Notes under the pieces: generated by a model | Told to the model about the DNA's origin: nothing | What the model saw: only the letters and a program-made list of their open reading frames with translations | The model's database searches: none | Position numbers and translations under genes: made by a program | Shown: positions 1-9,100 of the stretch, one piece after another | Numbering within the stretch: position 1 is the first letter of the stretch | How the letters are laid out: each line of letters opens with the position of its first letter | NCBI GenBank assembly: GCA_016787575.1 | Contig: JAEUUO010000038.1 | Location: 97,240-161,239 of the forward strand | Source: Saprospiraceae bacterium | GTDB lineage: Bacteria > Bacteroidota > Bacteroidia > Chitinophagales > Saprospiraceae | Direction of reading: 5' to 3' | Length of the DNA stretch: 64,000 nt

Positions 1-61
1 TAAAAAATTATAAAATGGACTTATTTAAGGCCTTTTTTAACTAAAAAAAATTGAAAAAAAA

Positions 62-1159
62 TTAAAACGGACTTAAAACATCCGGATTTTGAAGGTAACT
101 GGTGTCTGTAAGGGTATTTAAAAAGGCAATCAGACTTTGCTTCTGGCGACGATTTAGTCCCAGTTTTCTGATAAAGCCATCTTTGTTCTCCGCAAAATGA
201 CCTCCTGAATTGTAATGTTCAATAACCTCTTCAAGTGTTTTAAACCGTCCGTCATGCATGTAGGGTGCTGTCAATGCAATATTGTAGAGGGTTGGCGCTT
301 TGAATTTACCCTTGTCAAACCGAACTCCTGTGATTCCACCACGTCCTGTGTCCTTAAAATCATCCAGGCTGGTCACTGTGTCTATCCCATTGTTAAAATA
401 ATCGTTGGCCATCATCAATGGAGCCGCATGACAATGAAAACATTCGGCATCGGGTATCAAAACATCTATATTAAAATATAAATCATGACCTTCTTGCTGA
501 TCTGCATCAAAAAACAACTCTCCCCGTATTTGCTTTTGATATATGGAATTGCCTCCTGTAAGCAGAATCCGCTCAAATTGGGCAATAGCCTTGGTTGCTA
601 ATTCTTTACTTATTTCTGACTTTGAGTTGATCCCAAATGCTTTTCGAAACATTGCAGGATAGTTTGGATGTCGTTTTAGTTTATTTATAACCGCGGGCCA
701 CATTTCATGCATTTCAACAGGGTTTTCAACAGGTTGTAATGCTTGATCCTTTAAAAATGCTGCACGTCCATCCCAAAATAATCCTTTGTAGAAATATGCT
801 GTGTTTAGCACCGTCATACTACTTCTGTTACCAACAGTCCCTCCTACTCCCGGACTTACAGCAAGATTATCTGTAAATGCTTTTCTGGGATCATGGCAAC
901 TTGCACAAGCAATCGTACTGTCCAACGATAAAATTGGATCATAAAATAAATGACGCCCTAATTGAACTCCCTCTTTGGTGAGTGGATCTTCAGTTGTAAA
1001 GGGCAATTGGGGAAGTCCGTTTGGAATTGTATTGATATAAGCCTCAGGAATATAAGGAATTTGAGAAAGATCATCAGAACCATTGACCGGTTCGTCATCA
1101 CAAGCACTCAAAAAGTAAAAGCTTGTTAGTATAATGCCCCATTTAAAAATCCTGTTCAC
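62..1159 (-). CDS. Di-haem cytochrome c peroxidase / MauG-MbnH-like lipoprotein
   Basis: This 365-residue protein belongs to the bacterial cytochrome c peroxidase/MauG family. Two CXXCH haem sites are visible: C85-A-S-C88-H89 (ACASCHDP) and C240-F-H-C243-H244. The N-terminus is a lipoprotein signal with a lipobox cysteine at C20 (FLSAC), so it should be anchored in an envelope membrane facing the periplasm. It starts with GTG, and the first four bases overlap the TGA stop of the upstream MbnP-like gene (GTGA at 1156-1159), implying translational coupling. In methanotrophs the partner of MbnP is the di-haem enzyme MbnH, which oxidises a tryptophan of MbnP; the pairing here suggests the same kind of job. 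The alternative is a plain peroxide-reducing peroxidase. Family assignment is firm; the substrate is inferred from the neighbour. Confidence 0.9.
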   Translation of the reverse strand: MNRIFKWGIILTSFYFLSACDDEPVNGSDDLSQIPYIPEAYINTIPNGLPQLPFTTEDPLTKEGVQLGRHLFYDPILSLDSTIACASCHDPRKAFTDNLAVSPGVGGTVGNRSSMTVLNTAYFYKGLFWDGRAAFLKDQALQPVENPVEMHEMWPAVINKLKRHPNYPAMFRKAFGINSKSEISKELATKAIAQFERILLTGGNSIYQKQIRGELFFDADQQEGHDLYFNIDVLIPDAECFHCHAAPLMMANDYFNNGIDTVTSLDDFKDTGRGGITGVRFDKGKFKAPTLYNIALTAPYMHDGRFKTLEEVIEHYNSGGHFAENKDGFIRKLGLNRRQKQSLIAFLNTLTDTSYLQNPDVLSPF

Positions 1160-1890
1160 CTGATTGTAATTGCTTCTTTATATCTATCTACAAAGGCATT
1201 CATGATATCACTCGAATTGTGTATTTGAGGGTTGCCTGGAATATCCATTCCAGTACCATTGATTTCGAATATTTTCTTAAAATCAATATCCATATAGATT
1301 GTAGCAGTTTCTGAATTTTCAATATAAAAATCCTTAACGCCCGAAACATTACGAAGCGCTGCGTCAAAACCCGAATGATAGCTAAAGCTAAATAAATTGC
1401 CATTATCCAATACCCCTTCAGTCTTTGAAAAAATATAAGAATTCCAACCAGCCCAATAATGAGTACCCTCTCCCAGAGGAGAAGATGGACTGTAGTCTAC
1501 CGGTTTGGTTTTATTTTGTGCAGGAGTGACTCCGATATTAAATGAAATTCCTTTATAAAAACCTCCCGGAACCAAATAATTTAAGGTAAGTCCATCCAAA
1601 GCATCTTGTAAGGTCAAATTATGGGCTAAAATTGAAACGTAATCAACGTCTTTAAATACAACAGCACTGCTTTCACCAATAGCTGTGAGTTGACTTAAAA
1701 AAAACTCAGCTTTAGTAAACTTAACCGAACCATTTCCAAAATAGTCATATGAATTTCCTAAAAACAATGGAACTCCACCGTAGCTTGCATTAATAACAAT
1801 TTGAAGGGTGCCGAAACCACTTAAATCTCGTTCTTCACTGCAAGACATCAATGAAAGTAAAGTCACTAATAAAAAGCTAAATTTTTTCAT
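1156..1890 (-). CDS. MbnP-like lipoprotein
   Basis: This 244-residue predicted lipoprotein has a short signal ending in LSLMSC, with C17 as the acylated residue. The body is a single beta-rich domain and resembles the MbnP family: an early strand with GGVPL, a segment like VKFTKAEFFLSQL, and a Trp-rich stretch HYWAGWNSYIF around residue 140 that matches the conserved Trp/aromatic core. MbnP proteins are periplasmic partners of MbnH di-haem enzymes and were first described with copper-scavenging methanobactin. The overlapping downstream di-haem gene supports this reading. Copper binding or a modified tryptophan cannot be proven from sequence. I see no methanobactin precursor nearby. Confidence 0.75.
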   Translation of the reverse strand: MKKFSFLLVTLLSLMSCSEERDLSGFGTLQIVINASYGGVPLFLGNSYDYFGNGSVKFTKAEFFLSQLTAIGESSAVVFKDVDYVSILAHNLTLQDALDGLTLNYLVPGGFYKGISFNIGVTPAQNKTKPVDYSPSSPLGEGTHYWAGWNSYIFSKTEGVLDNGNLFSFSYHSGFDAALRNVSGVKDFYIENSETATIYMDIDFKKIFEINGTGMDIPGNPQIHNSSDIMNAFVDRYKEAITIR

Positions 1891-1992
1891 ACTATGTTAT
1901 TATTACTGTATAACGGACAAGTCCTCCAATTAGTTGATTAGAAAATGCCAAAATCTTTAATTTAGATTGATTCTTATCATTAAAAACTATCA

Positions 1993-2802
1993 TTAGACAG
2001 GCTTCTTTGACTCAATGAATTTTTTAACAAGCGCTTTTACCTGAAATGAAAACTCCTTGTCCAATATCCATTGGAAATATTTCGACTCTTTTTGCCAAAC
2101 CTGTTCAAATGTTTGTCCAACAAACTTTCCAAAGTTAAATACAATTTCTCCTTGTTCGTTGAATTTCAATCGTTGCGTTGCATCCAATGTTTTAAGATCA
2201 TTTGTAAAGTCATGCAAAGCTTGTGTATCTGGCTTTACAGGTGCCTCAATCTGTTCCCCATCATCGTTAATATAATCCTGTCCAGCATATTTTTCCAATT
2301 GGCCCTCAAGTACCCTGACTGTTGCTCGGATATCAATCAACGCATCATGCGCATCCTTTAATTCTTCATTGCAATAAAATTGATAAGCCGCCTTTAGCGT
2401 TCGTGGTTCCATTTTGTAAAAAATTCTTTGCACATCGATCTGCCTCCGATTGTCTAAATCAAGATCAAAACCACAACGAGCAAACTCTTCAGCCAAAATT
2501 GGAATATCAAATCTATTGGAATTGTAACCTGCTAAATCTGCATCCCCTAAAAAATCGTACAATTTTTGTGCAGCCTCTTTAAACGTTGGTTGGTTTGCAA
2601 CTTGTTCAGGGCCAATGCCATGAATTGCCAAAGCTTCCGGTGCTATTGGAATTCCCGGATTTAGAATCATCGATACTTCTTCAGGAGCTGCTCCATTTTT
2701 AAAATATTTAATCATAGCTATTTGCAATATCCGATCACGGATTACATGCAATCCGGTTGTTTCAACGTCAAAAAAAACCAAATCTCTTTTTAAGGGGAAC
2801 AT
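1993..2802 (-). CDS. DEDDh 3'-5' exonuclease with ExoX-type C-terminal domain
   Basis: This 269-residue protein has an N-terminal DnaQ-like exonuclease fold (about residues 5-175). Motif I is FFDVETTG with D12 and E14, motif II lies in NRFDIPIL near residue 98, and the DEDDh histidine motif is HDALIDIRA near residue 152. The C-terminal 60 residues (FGKFVGQTFEQVW...YFQWIL) look like the small domain found at the end of exodeoxyribonuclease X-like proteins. It should remove nucleotides from DNA 3' ends in repair or proofreading, but is unlikely to be the replicative epsilon subunit. Its ATG lies one base after the TAG stop of terC (TAGGATG), so the two genes are co-transcribed. Confidence 0.85.
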   Translation of the reverse strand: MFPLKRDLVFFDVETTGLHVIRDRILQIAMIKYFKNGAAPEEVSMILNPGIPIAPEALAIHGIGPEQVANQPTFKEAAQKLYDFLGDADLAGYNSNRFDIPILAEEFARCGFDLDLDNRRQIDVQRIFYKMEPRTLKAAYQFYCNEELKDAHDALIDIRATVRVLEGQLEKYAGQDYINDDGEQIEAPVKPDTQALHDFTNDLKTLDATQRLKFNEQGEIVFNFGKFVGQTFEQVWQKESKYFQWILDKEFSFQVKALVKKFIESKKPV

Positions 2803-2803
2803 C

Positions 2804-3649
2804 CTATTTATTTTCTTTATTAAAATAGCCTATTTTTTTTGCTTCTTTTTCAATACCATGCAATTGAACTGGCTTTACTTTCTTTCTCAATCGCATATTT
2901 AAAAATTCAACCAATAAAGAAAAGGCTATGGCAAAATACAGATAACCTTTTGGTATGGTTCCAACTTCATTGGTACCCACATGCAGATGCGCCAGGTGCG
3001 ATCCTTCTGCTATCAGCATAAATCCTATCAATATTAAAAATGAAAGACCTAACATTTGAATGGTAGGGTGATCATTAACAAATTTTCCAACAGGACTTGC
3101 AAATGCCATCATGATCAGAATAGAGGCTACAACCGCAATGACCATTAACCACAATGCACCCTGCAAACCATTTGTCATACCAACAGCCGTTAAAATTGAA
3201 TCTAAACTAAATATAAGGTTTATCAATGAAATTTGAATAACTGCATTCGTCAAACTCATTTTGTTGCCAGTTCCCGCATGATCCATCTCACTATCGGATT
3301 CCAATTTGTGATGGATCTCTGTAACACTTTTATACATTAAAAAAATACCTCCTGCAATTAATATAATGCTTTGAATTGAAAACCCAGCATGCAACCAGGA
3401 TTGCTCAATGATAAAAATTGGTTCCTGCATTGCTGTTAAAAAACTCAATCCAAACAACAAAATAATTCTTAATACCATAGCTGCTAAAAGACCTATCCGG
3501 GTTGCTTTCTTTTTATCGGCATCATTTAATCTACTGGCTGTAATCGATATAAAAATAATATTATCAACACCTAACACTATTTCTAAAAAAGTAAGGGTGA
3601 GAAAACTCATAATAATCTCAAAACTTCCAAAATCAGGCATTTCAAACAT
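2804..3649 (-). CDS. TerC family integral membrane protein
   Basis: This 281-residue polytopic membrane protein carries the TerC signature FLEIVLGVDNIIFIS near residues 20-34 and the second conserved motif NLIFSLDSILTAVGM near residue 143. The acidic residues in these membrane motifs are typical of the family, which is linked to metal (manganese) export and protection of secreted metalloenzymes. About seven hydrophobic segments are visible, with a charged loop around residues 110-130 (KLESDSEMDH). The C-terminus is basic and cytoplasmic (NMRLRKKVKP). It is the first gene of a two-gene unit with the exonuclease. The substrate is not determined by the sequence. Confidence 0.88.
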   Translation of the reverse strand: MFEMPDFGSFEIIMSFLTLTFLEIVLGVDNIIFISITASRLNDADKKKATRIGLLAAMVLRIILLFGLSFLTAMQEPIFIIEQSWLHAGFSIQSIILIAGGIFLMYKSVTEIHHKLESDSEMDHAGTGNKMSLTNAVIQISLINLIFSLDSILTAVGMTNGLQGALWLMVIAVVASILIMMAFASPVGKFVNDHPTIQMLGLSFLILIGFMLIAEGSHLAHLHVGTNEVGTIPKGYLYFAIAFSLLVEFLNMRLRKKVKPVQLHGIEKEAKKIGYFNKENK

Positions 3650-3694
3650 TGATTAAAATTTTAATTGGGTAAATAAATAATCTGATAATCCGAT

Positions 3695-3728
3695 CAAAAA
3701 TAGAGCAAACTTCAGTCTTTCACACAAA
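3695..3728 (-). promoter_or_regulatory. Bacteroidota-type promoter of terC
   Basis: On the minus strand, TATTTTTG (3702-3695) matches the -7 consensus TAnnTTTG. A TTTG (3728-3725) lies 22 bases upstream in the -33 position. The predicted start falls about 40 bases before the terC ATG. Confidence 0.6.
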
Positions 3729-3774
3729 AATTAGCGCGTTTATGATACATCGCTTTGTTCAGCCAAGAAACTTA

Positions 3775-3805
3775 TTTGGAGAATACAGATATAACTTTAA
3801 ATTTG
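3775..3805 (+). promoter_or_regulatory. Promoter of tRNA-Val
   Basis: TTTG (3775-3778), 19 bases, then TAAATTTG (3798-3805). This is a near-perfect Bacteroidota sigma-A promoter (-33 TTTG / -7 TAnnTTTG). Transcription should begin near 3811, a few bases before the mature tRNA 5' end at 3818. Confidence 0.75.
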
Positions 3806-3817
3806 CAGCCTGAAAAT

Positions 3818-3895
3818 GGGTGTTTAGCTCAGTTGGTTCAGAGCGCCGCCTTGACAGGGCGGAGGTCGGCAGTTCGAGCCTGCCAACACCCACCA
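3818..3895 (+). tRNA. tRNA-Val (anticodon GAC)
   Basis: This is a complete cloverleaf. The acceptor stem GGGTGTT pairs with AACACCC (3885-3891), discriminator A is at 3892, and CCA is encoded at 3893-3895. The anticodon stem CCGCC/GGCGG encloses loop TTGACAG, with anticodon GAC at 3853-3855 reading GUC/GUU valine codons. The T-loop is TTCGAGC. It stands alone on the plus strand, converging on the sugar dehydrogenase gene. Confidence 0.97.
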
Positions 3896-3933
3896 ACAAT
3901 TGCTTGCTGAAAATTTTGGATTTCAATCTGGAT

Positions 3934-6141
3934 TTATTTTTTTAGAAAATATTTGATTGCCCGATTATGTTCCTGTTCGACAATCAAAATATAAAAACCC
4001 GCCAACAAATTTTGAACGTCCACTACAAACAAATTCTGATTTGTATGATGATTTCCTTCAGCTATAAGCTCTGATTGTGCATTTAATATTTTCCAGTTTA
4101 CTTCAGATTCATTGAATGCATTGAGTTTTACTAAAAGTTTAGAAGTTACCGGATTTGGGATCAGATCCATGTTGCGCAATTTGCTAAAGTCATCTTTGTT
4201 CTTTGTAACAATATATCGAAGTGTATCTGACAAAACACTGCGACATTGATTTGAATCAATAATTTCAACTTGATAAATTCCTTCTTTTGCTACAATCCAG
4301 GTATTAAGTATACTTCCTCCCAGCAGCTTACCATCAAGAAACCACCTGTAACTGGTATATCCTGGGGTAGCAATTAAGGTATCATGACTTAGAACTAACG
4401 AAGGTTTTTCTGGAACAGGATGTACTGTGATTTTAACCTCTTTTGAAAAATAAGATTCACATCCCAAACTATCGAGGTAGGTAAACTGATAGGTACCTGG
4501 CTCATAAATCCAAAATCTTTTTACATTCGATTTATCAATATACACACGATCCCGATACCATTTAAAAGAAACAGCTCCAACAGGATCGCAAGCAATTAAA
4601 AGTGCAGAATCCCCTTTACAAAATTCGGTGATAAACGGAGTAGTTATGCATGCTGTGTCCGGAACTTTTAAACTGGTAGTTACTATAACAATGCTATCAC
4701 AGGTGCTCCCGATAAAAACGATGGTATCAGATCCTATTCCATTTACATCACAACTAATCAAGTCTATATGAGTAATATTAGCTACTGGATTATTAATTGT
4801 AAATGATGAATTCGCTAAACAACCATTATATAAAACACTTAATTGATAGGTTCCAGCTCTGAGATTTTTTAGTTCTGCAAGGGTATCACCAGTTGACCAC
4901 ATAAATTTTGCATTTACCGGATCCGGAATATCCGATTTTGCTTGACCATTGGCTTCACCAAAACAAATCGGATCAGTTGTTACAACATTTACTTTCAAAT
5001 TACAGGTGTCTGAAATTTTATAAATACTGCTTGTGGTGACATCTGTAAAATATAATGCACCGGAAGCATCTTCACCAAAACTCGCTAAGGCATTGTCTGT
5101 AAAATTATATACCAGTTGATTTGTATAGGAAGTATCTGATGTTCTGTTGATCAGCCAAATTTTACCAACACAATAATCCGCATAGAAATATTTTCCATAC
5201 AAGGATGGGTATTCAGATCCCCGGTAAACATATCCTCCTGTAATCGATGCGCAATTTACTCCGGGATCTCTCCCATATTGATGAATTGGAAACGTATAAC
5301 TATTCTTGGGCAAACATCCGGTAGTACTATTTTCTTTATTTCCTTCCCAGCATTTCCAACCATAATTTTTTCCAAACGGCGATCCAAAAGGATCAAAATC
5401 TATTTCTTCCCAGGTTCCTTGACCAACATCACCGATCCATAAATCCTGAGTAAGCCGGTCAAAACTAAAACGCCAGGGGTTTCTCAAACCGATTGCCCAA
5501 ATTTCAGGCAAATAAGCTGTATCATTTACAAATGGATTCGAAGTGGGAATTTTATACCGCATGCTGGTATCCACATCAATGCGCAGCATTTTTCCTAATA
5601 AAGACTTTTTATTTTGTGCATAATTCTGAGGATCTCCTCCACTACCCCCATCTCCCATACCAATATATAAAAATCCATCTTTTCCAAATTTAATACAACC
5701 ACCATTATGATTTGCATAAGGCTGAACGATTGTTAAAATTATTTGTCCTGAATTTGGATCAATTTTATTCCGGTTTGTCGAAGAAACTTTATAACGCTCA
5801 ATAACAGTTTGTGCCGGAGAGGATCTCGATACATAATTCACATAAATGAACCCAGTAGAATCATATCTTGGATGAAAAGCTAAGCCTAACAATCCTTGTT
5901 CACCACTAAATCTTACTTTAGCAGTTATATCTAAAAAGGGGGAATCTACTAATTTACTATTCTCAATAATTCTGATTTTACCACCTTGTTCAATGACGAA
6001 TAAACGGTTATCATTACAGTGCGCCATTCCAACTGGAGCAGTTACGCCACTTATGTATTTGGTAACCCGAATTCCATTTTGTCCGATGGTTGTATTAATA
6101 AATACAAATAATGCAAAGTAAATTGCACAGATTGGTTTCAT
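3934..6141 (-). CDS. PQQ-type sugar dehydrogenase-like protein with T9SS sorting domain
   Basis: This 735-residue protein has a signal peptide (about 1-20). A six-bladed propeller of the soluble glucose/aldose sugar dehydrogenase family covers about residues 25-385, with motifs such as GMAHCNDNRLFVIEQ, NHNGGCIKFGKDGFLYIG, LRNPWRFSFD and GDVGQGTWEEIDF. An SprB-like repeat follows at about 390-470 (CFGEANGQA...WSTGDT), then Ig-like segments at about 500-640. A T9SS type A sorting domain closes it (LIPNPVTSKL to the end). It should oxidise sugars outside the cell or at the surface if loaded with PQQ and calcium; other members of this fold do not act on sugars. It starts 11 bases after the stop of the leucine-rich-repeat gene, so the two form an operon. 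Confidence 0.85.
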   Translation of the reverse strand: MKPICAIYFALFVFINTTIGQNGIRVTKYISGVTAPVGMAHCNDNRLFVIEQGGKIRIIENSKLVDSPFLDITAKVRFSGEQGLLGLAFHPRYDSTGFIYVNYVSRSSPAQTVIERYKVSSTNRNKIDPNSGQIILTIVQPYANHNGGCIKFGKDGFLYIGMGDGGSGGDPQNYAQNKKSLLGKMLRIDVDTSMRYKIPTSNPFVNDTAYLPEIWAIGLRNPWRFSFDRLTQDLWIGDVGQGTWEEIDFDPFGSPFGKNYGWKCWEGNKENSTTGCLPKNSYTFPIHQYGRDPGVNCASITGGYVYRGSEYPSLYGKYFYADYCVGKIWLINRTSDTSYTNQLVYNFTDNALASFGEDASGALYFTDVTTSSIYKISDTCNLKVNVVTTDPICFGEANGQAKSDIPDPVNAKFMWSTGDTLAELKNLRAGTYQLSVLYNGCLANSSFTINNPVANITHIDLISCDVNGIGSDTIVFIGSTCDSIVIVTTSLKVPDTACITTPFITEFCKGDSALLIACDPVGAVSFKWYRDRVYIDKSNVKRFWIYEPGTYQFTYLDSLGCESYFSKEVKITVHPVPEKPSLVLSHDTLIATPGYTSYRWFLDGKLLGGSILNTWIVAKEGIYQVEIIDSNQCRSVLSDTLRYIVTKNKDDFSKLRNMDLIPNPVTSKLLVKLNAFNESEVNWKILNAQSELIAEGNHHTNQNLFVVDVQNLLAGFYILIVEQEHNRAIKYFLKK

Positions 6142-6152
6142 AGTTGCCTAGT

Positions 6153-9100
6153 TTAATTTTGAATGATAATTCTTTGAACTTCGGAATTATTTTCCGTGTC
6201 AAGTACTTTGATAAAATAAACGCCGGCAGGTATGGAAATATTCATTTCAAGCAAATCTTGCTTGTGTCTTGGTAACCATTCAGTATTGTAATGCATTTTA
6301 CCTTCCAGTGAATAAATTTTAATCAATAATTTTCCATTTTCAGCTTCATTTCGTAAAACGAATTGTTGACCAGATCTGACAGGATTTGGGTATAGCCGGA
6401 AAAGTTGTTTTTTAGTAAATATTTGATCAACTCCTGTGAGTCGCGGCACATTAAACACAAAAGTTGCTTTACAATTTTTAGAGTCAGTTACGATTAAACT
6501 ATAGTTGCCAGTACGCAAATTTGTAACAATAGATGATTTTGATCCTGTACTCCAAAGATAATTATATGGTGGAGACCCTCCGTTGATGACCACGCTGATT
6601 GCACCACTATTGGTTCCGTCGTCTTTAATGATTGTTGTATCTTTTACTATGATTTGTGGTCTCCAATCAAGATGCACCCTAAGTACACTATCACATGCAT
6701 TACTTGCCCCACCGTCTATTATAACATCATGAATTCCTGGTTTATCAAAAAACTGACCGTTTAAACTAAATGTTTCCCCAAAGCACACAGTATCAAATCT
6801 AACAGAATAAGCTCTTGGTCTTGACCCAACAAATACACAATCTGTACCTAAACAACCATTCGTGCCAGTAACTGTAACACAATAGGTTCCACCGGTATCA
6901 ATAGGCAAAATGCTTGAACTATCATTCGTATTCCACTTATAAGCTATATACGTTTGCGTCAACTGAAGGAACCTGACATCTCCGGTACATACTGTATCAG
7001 GTCCAATTAATACGGGCGTGGGCGCCGTTGAATTGCTAACAGCTATGCAAGTAGATCCCGTACATCCACTGGCATCCGTCACTGTAAGGCAATAGGTTCC
7101 TGAACTTGTGATATTAATTAACTGGCTAGTATCACCAGTTGACCAACTAAATTTGGCATAAGGACCAGCATCTAAACGCGTTGTTTGTCCGGAACAAACA
7201 AAATAGAAACCATCAATAACGGGTTTCAGAGTTTCCGTAAAACTCAGTTTAATTTCATCCTTATTTATGCAATAACCATTGCTAACTTCTCGAATGATTA
7301 CAAAAACTCCAAATGAATCGACACTTACTTTGGTTTGATCACTCAAAGGATTTTCAAAATTTATTCTACCGGGTCCGCTTACTTTTTTCCATGTTCCGGA
7401 TGTATAATTACCAAAACTAGATACCATTCCTTCAAATCCGCAAAAGCTTAAATCGGGTCCTGCAGAAACCAAGGGTCTTGCATGAAACTTAACCGGTTGA
7501 TAATTTGAAAAGCTTAAACAAGGATGATTGTAATTGACATCCCGGTTGGGCAATGCACGACCGACAACACGAGAAACATAATACTGAATTTCAAATTTGA
7601 ATTTTGCCGGATCAAATGGAAACAATCCATTGGTACTGGTTTTAAGTATGGACGCCTTCGGATTTATTGGATTAGAAAATAAAATATAAACTCCAACATC
7701 TGCTGGATCCTGAACTTCCGAACCGATAAATTTTACAGTAAAATTTTGGCCTTCACAAATGTGAATTGAATCTGTAGGCATGGCTCCTGCTTGAGAATTG
7801 CAACCACAATTTTCAACGCCACTAAAACTTGCAGTACATCCTCTGGAATCGGTAATTTCAAAATCATAGCCCGATCTGCATAAAAAAGTATCAGAAACAA
7901 AAACTGAGGTGCTTACATCAATTTTTCCGCGTCCTTTGCTTACTGTATAAGGAGGAACTCCTCCATTCACTTTAAAACTAACTGAATATGCAGAATCTGT
8001 TTTGATTTTGTGAATAAGCTCATCACTTAATGTCAAAGCTGGAGTAATTTGAAAAACTAAAAACGAACTATTTGTTGTATCACAGATACTGATAGCTCTA
8101 ACTTTTAATTGATAGATGGCTGGTTTTAAATTTTGAATGTTTACAACGCTATCAACCGTTGTTTGATAAAGGGTATCGTTTATATACCATAAATACCCGG
8201 AAGCTCCAGGTATTCTCCGGATTGAAAATAAATGATCCTGATTATCCGGACAAAATGACTGATCACCACTTATGGCTCCGGGTTCTTCCAATTCAAAATT
8301 CTTTTTACCTACTTTAACTTTTATTAAGTAATCACACAAATCACCCATGCAACCATTCAATACCAAATTGTATTTATTGCCAATAATAAAATTGTTGGCT
8401 CCAATTTTAAAATGTTCTTCATGACAAATTGATGTACAAGCAACGATATTTACCGGATCACCACCACAGGTTTCCCAAATGCTGGCTTGCATTCCAATAA
8501 AAGTTTTTCCATTAACATCAATTCCTAAACAATTCATTGGAAAAATTTCAAACACGATGCTGTCCGCCGGAGCTATAAAAGAAAGCCACCTTGCATTGGT
8601 AGTCAGTCCGGATGAATCACAAATAAATACTTGAGCATTAGTATCTTTTACTGTTAAAGAGCCGCAATAACTATTTATTCCTAGCGTACTGCAAAATTCA
8701 GGAGCCCCTTTACAAGAAAAAGATGCCAAAGGTTTATCACAAAGATTTGGATAGTAAACAAGCACTCGAAAAGGCGCTATGTCCAACTCAAAATCAGTGA
8801 TAAGCGGATTGGTAATGCGACCACTGTAATAACCTTCATCGTTTTCTGAAACTTGTAGTAGTTCGTAGGTATTGCGATTGCTTATATAAACAATGCTCGT
8901 ATCTTTAAACCATTTAAAATTATTATCAGACAATCCTGGATCTACTCCTGTATTTATTACATAGTTATTTCCTGATGGAACAAAAATTACAGAATCCAAT
9001 TCTATTGGATCCTGAGGCTTAAAAGAATAATAATAGCGTCGGTGAATTTTGCTTAAGGGTATCAAATCATCAAATGTAAATTTGTTCCCATAAATTACAA

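Noticed and set aside
26..45. Terminator after the di-haem gene (AAGGCCTT palindrome)
   Set aside because: The stem is only four base pairs with no loop, and the neighbouring A/T runs are general to the region.
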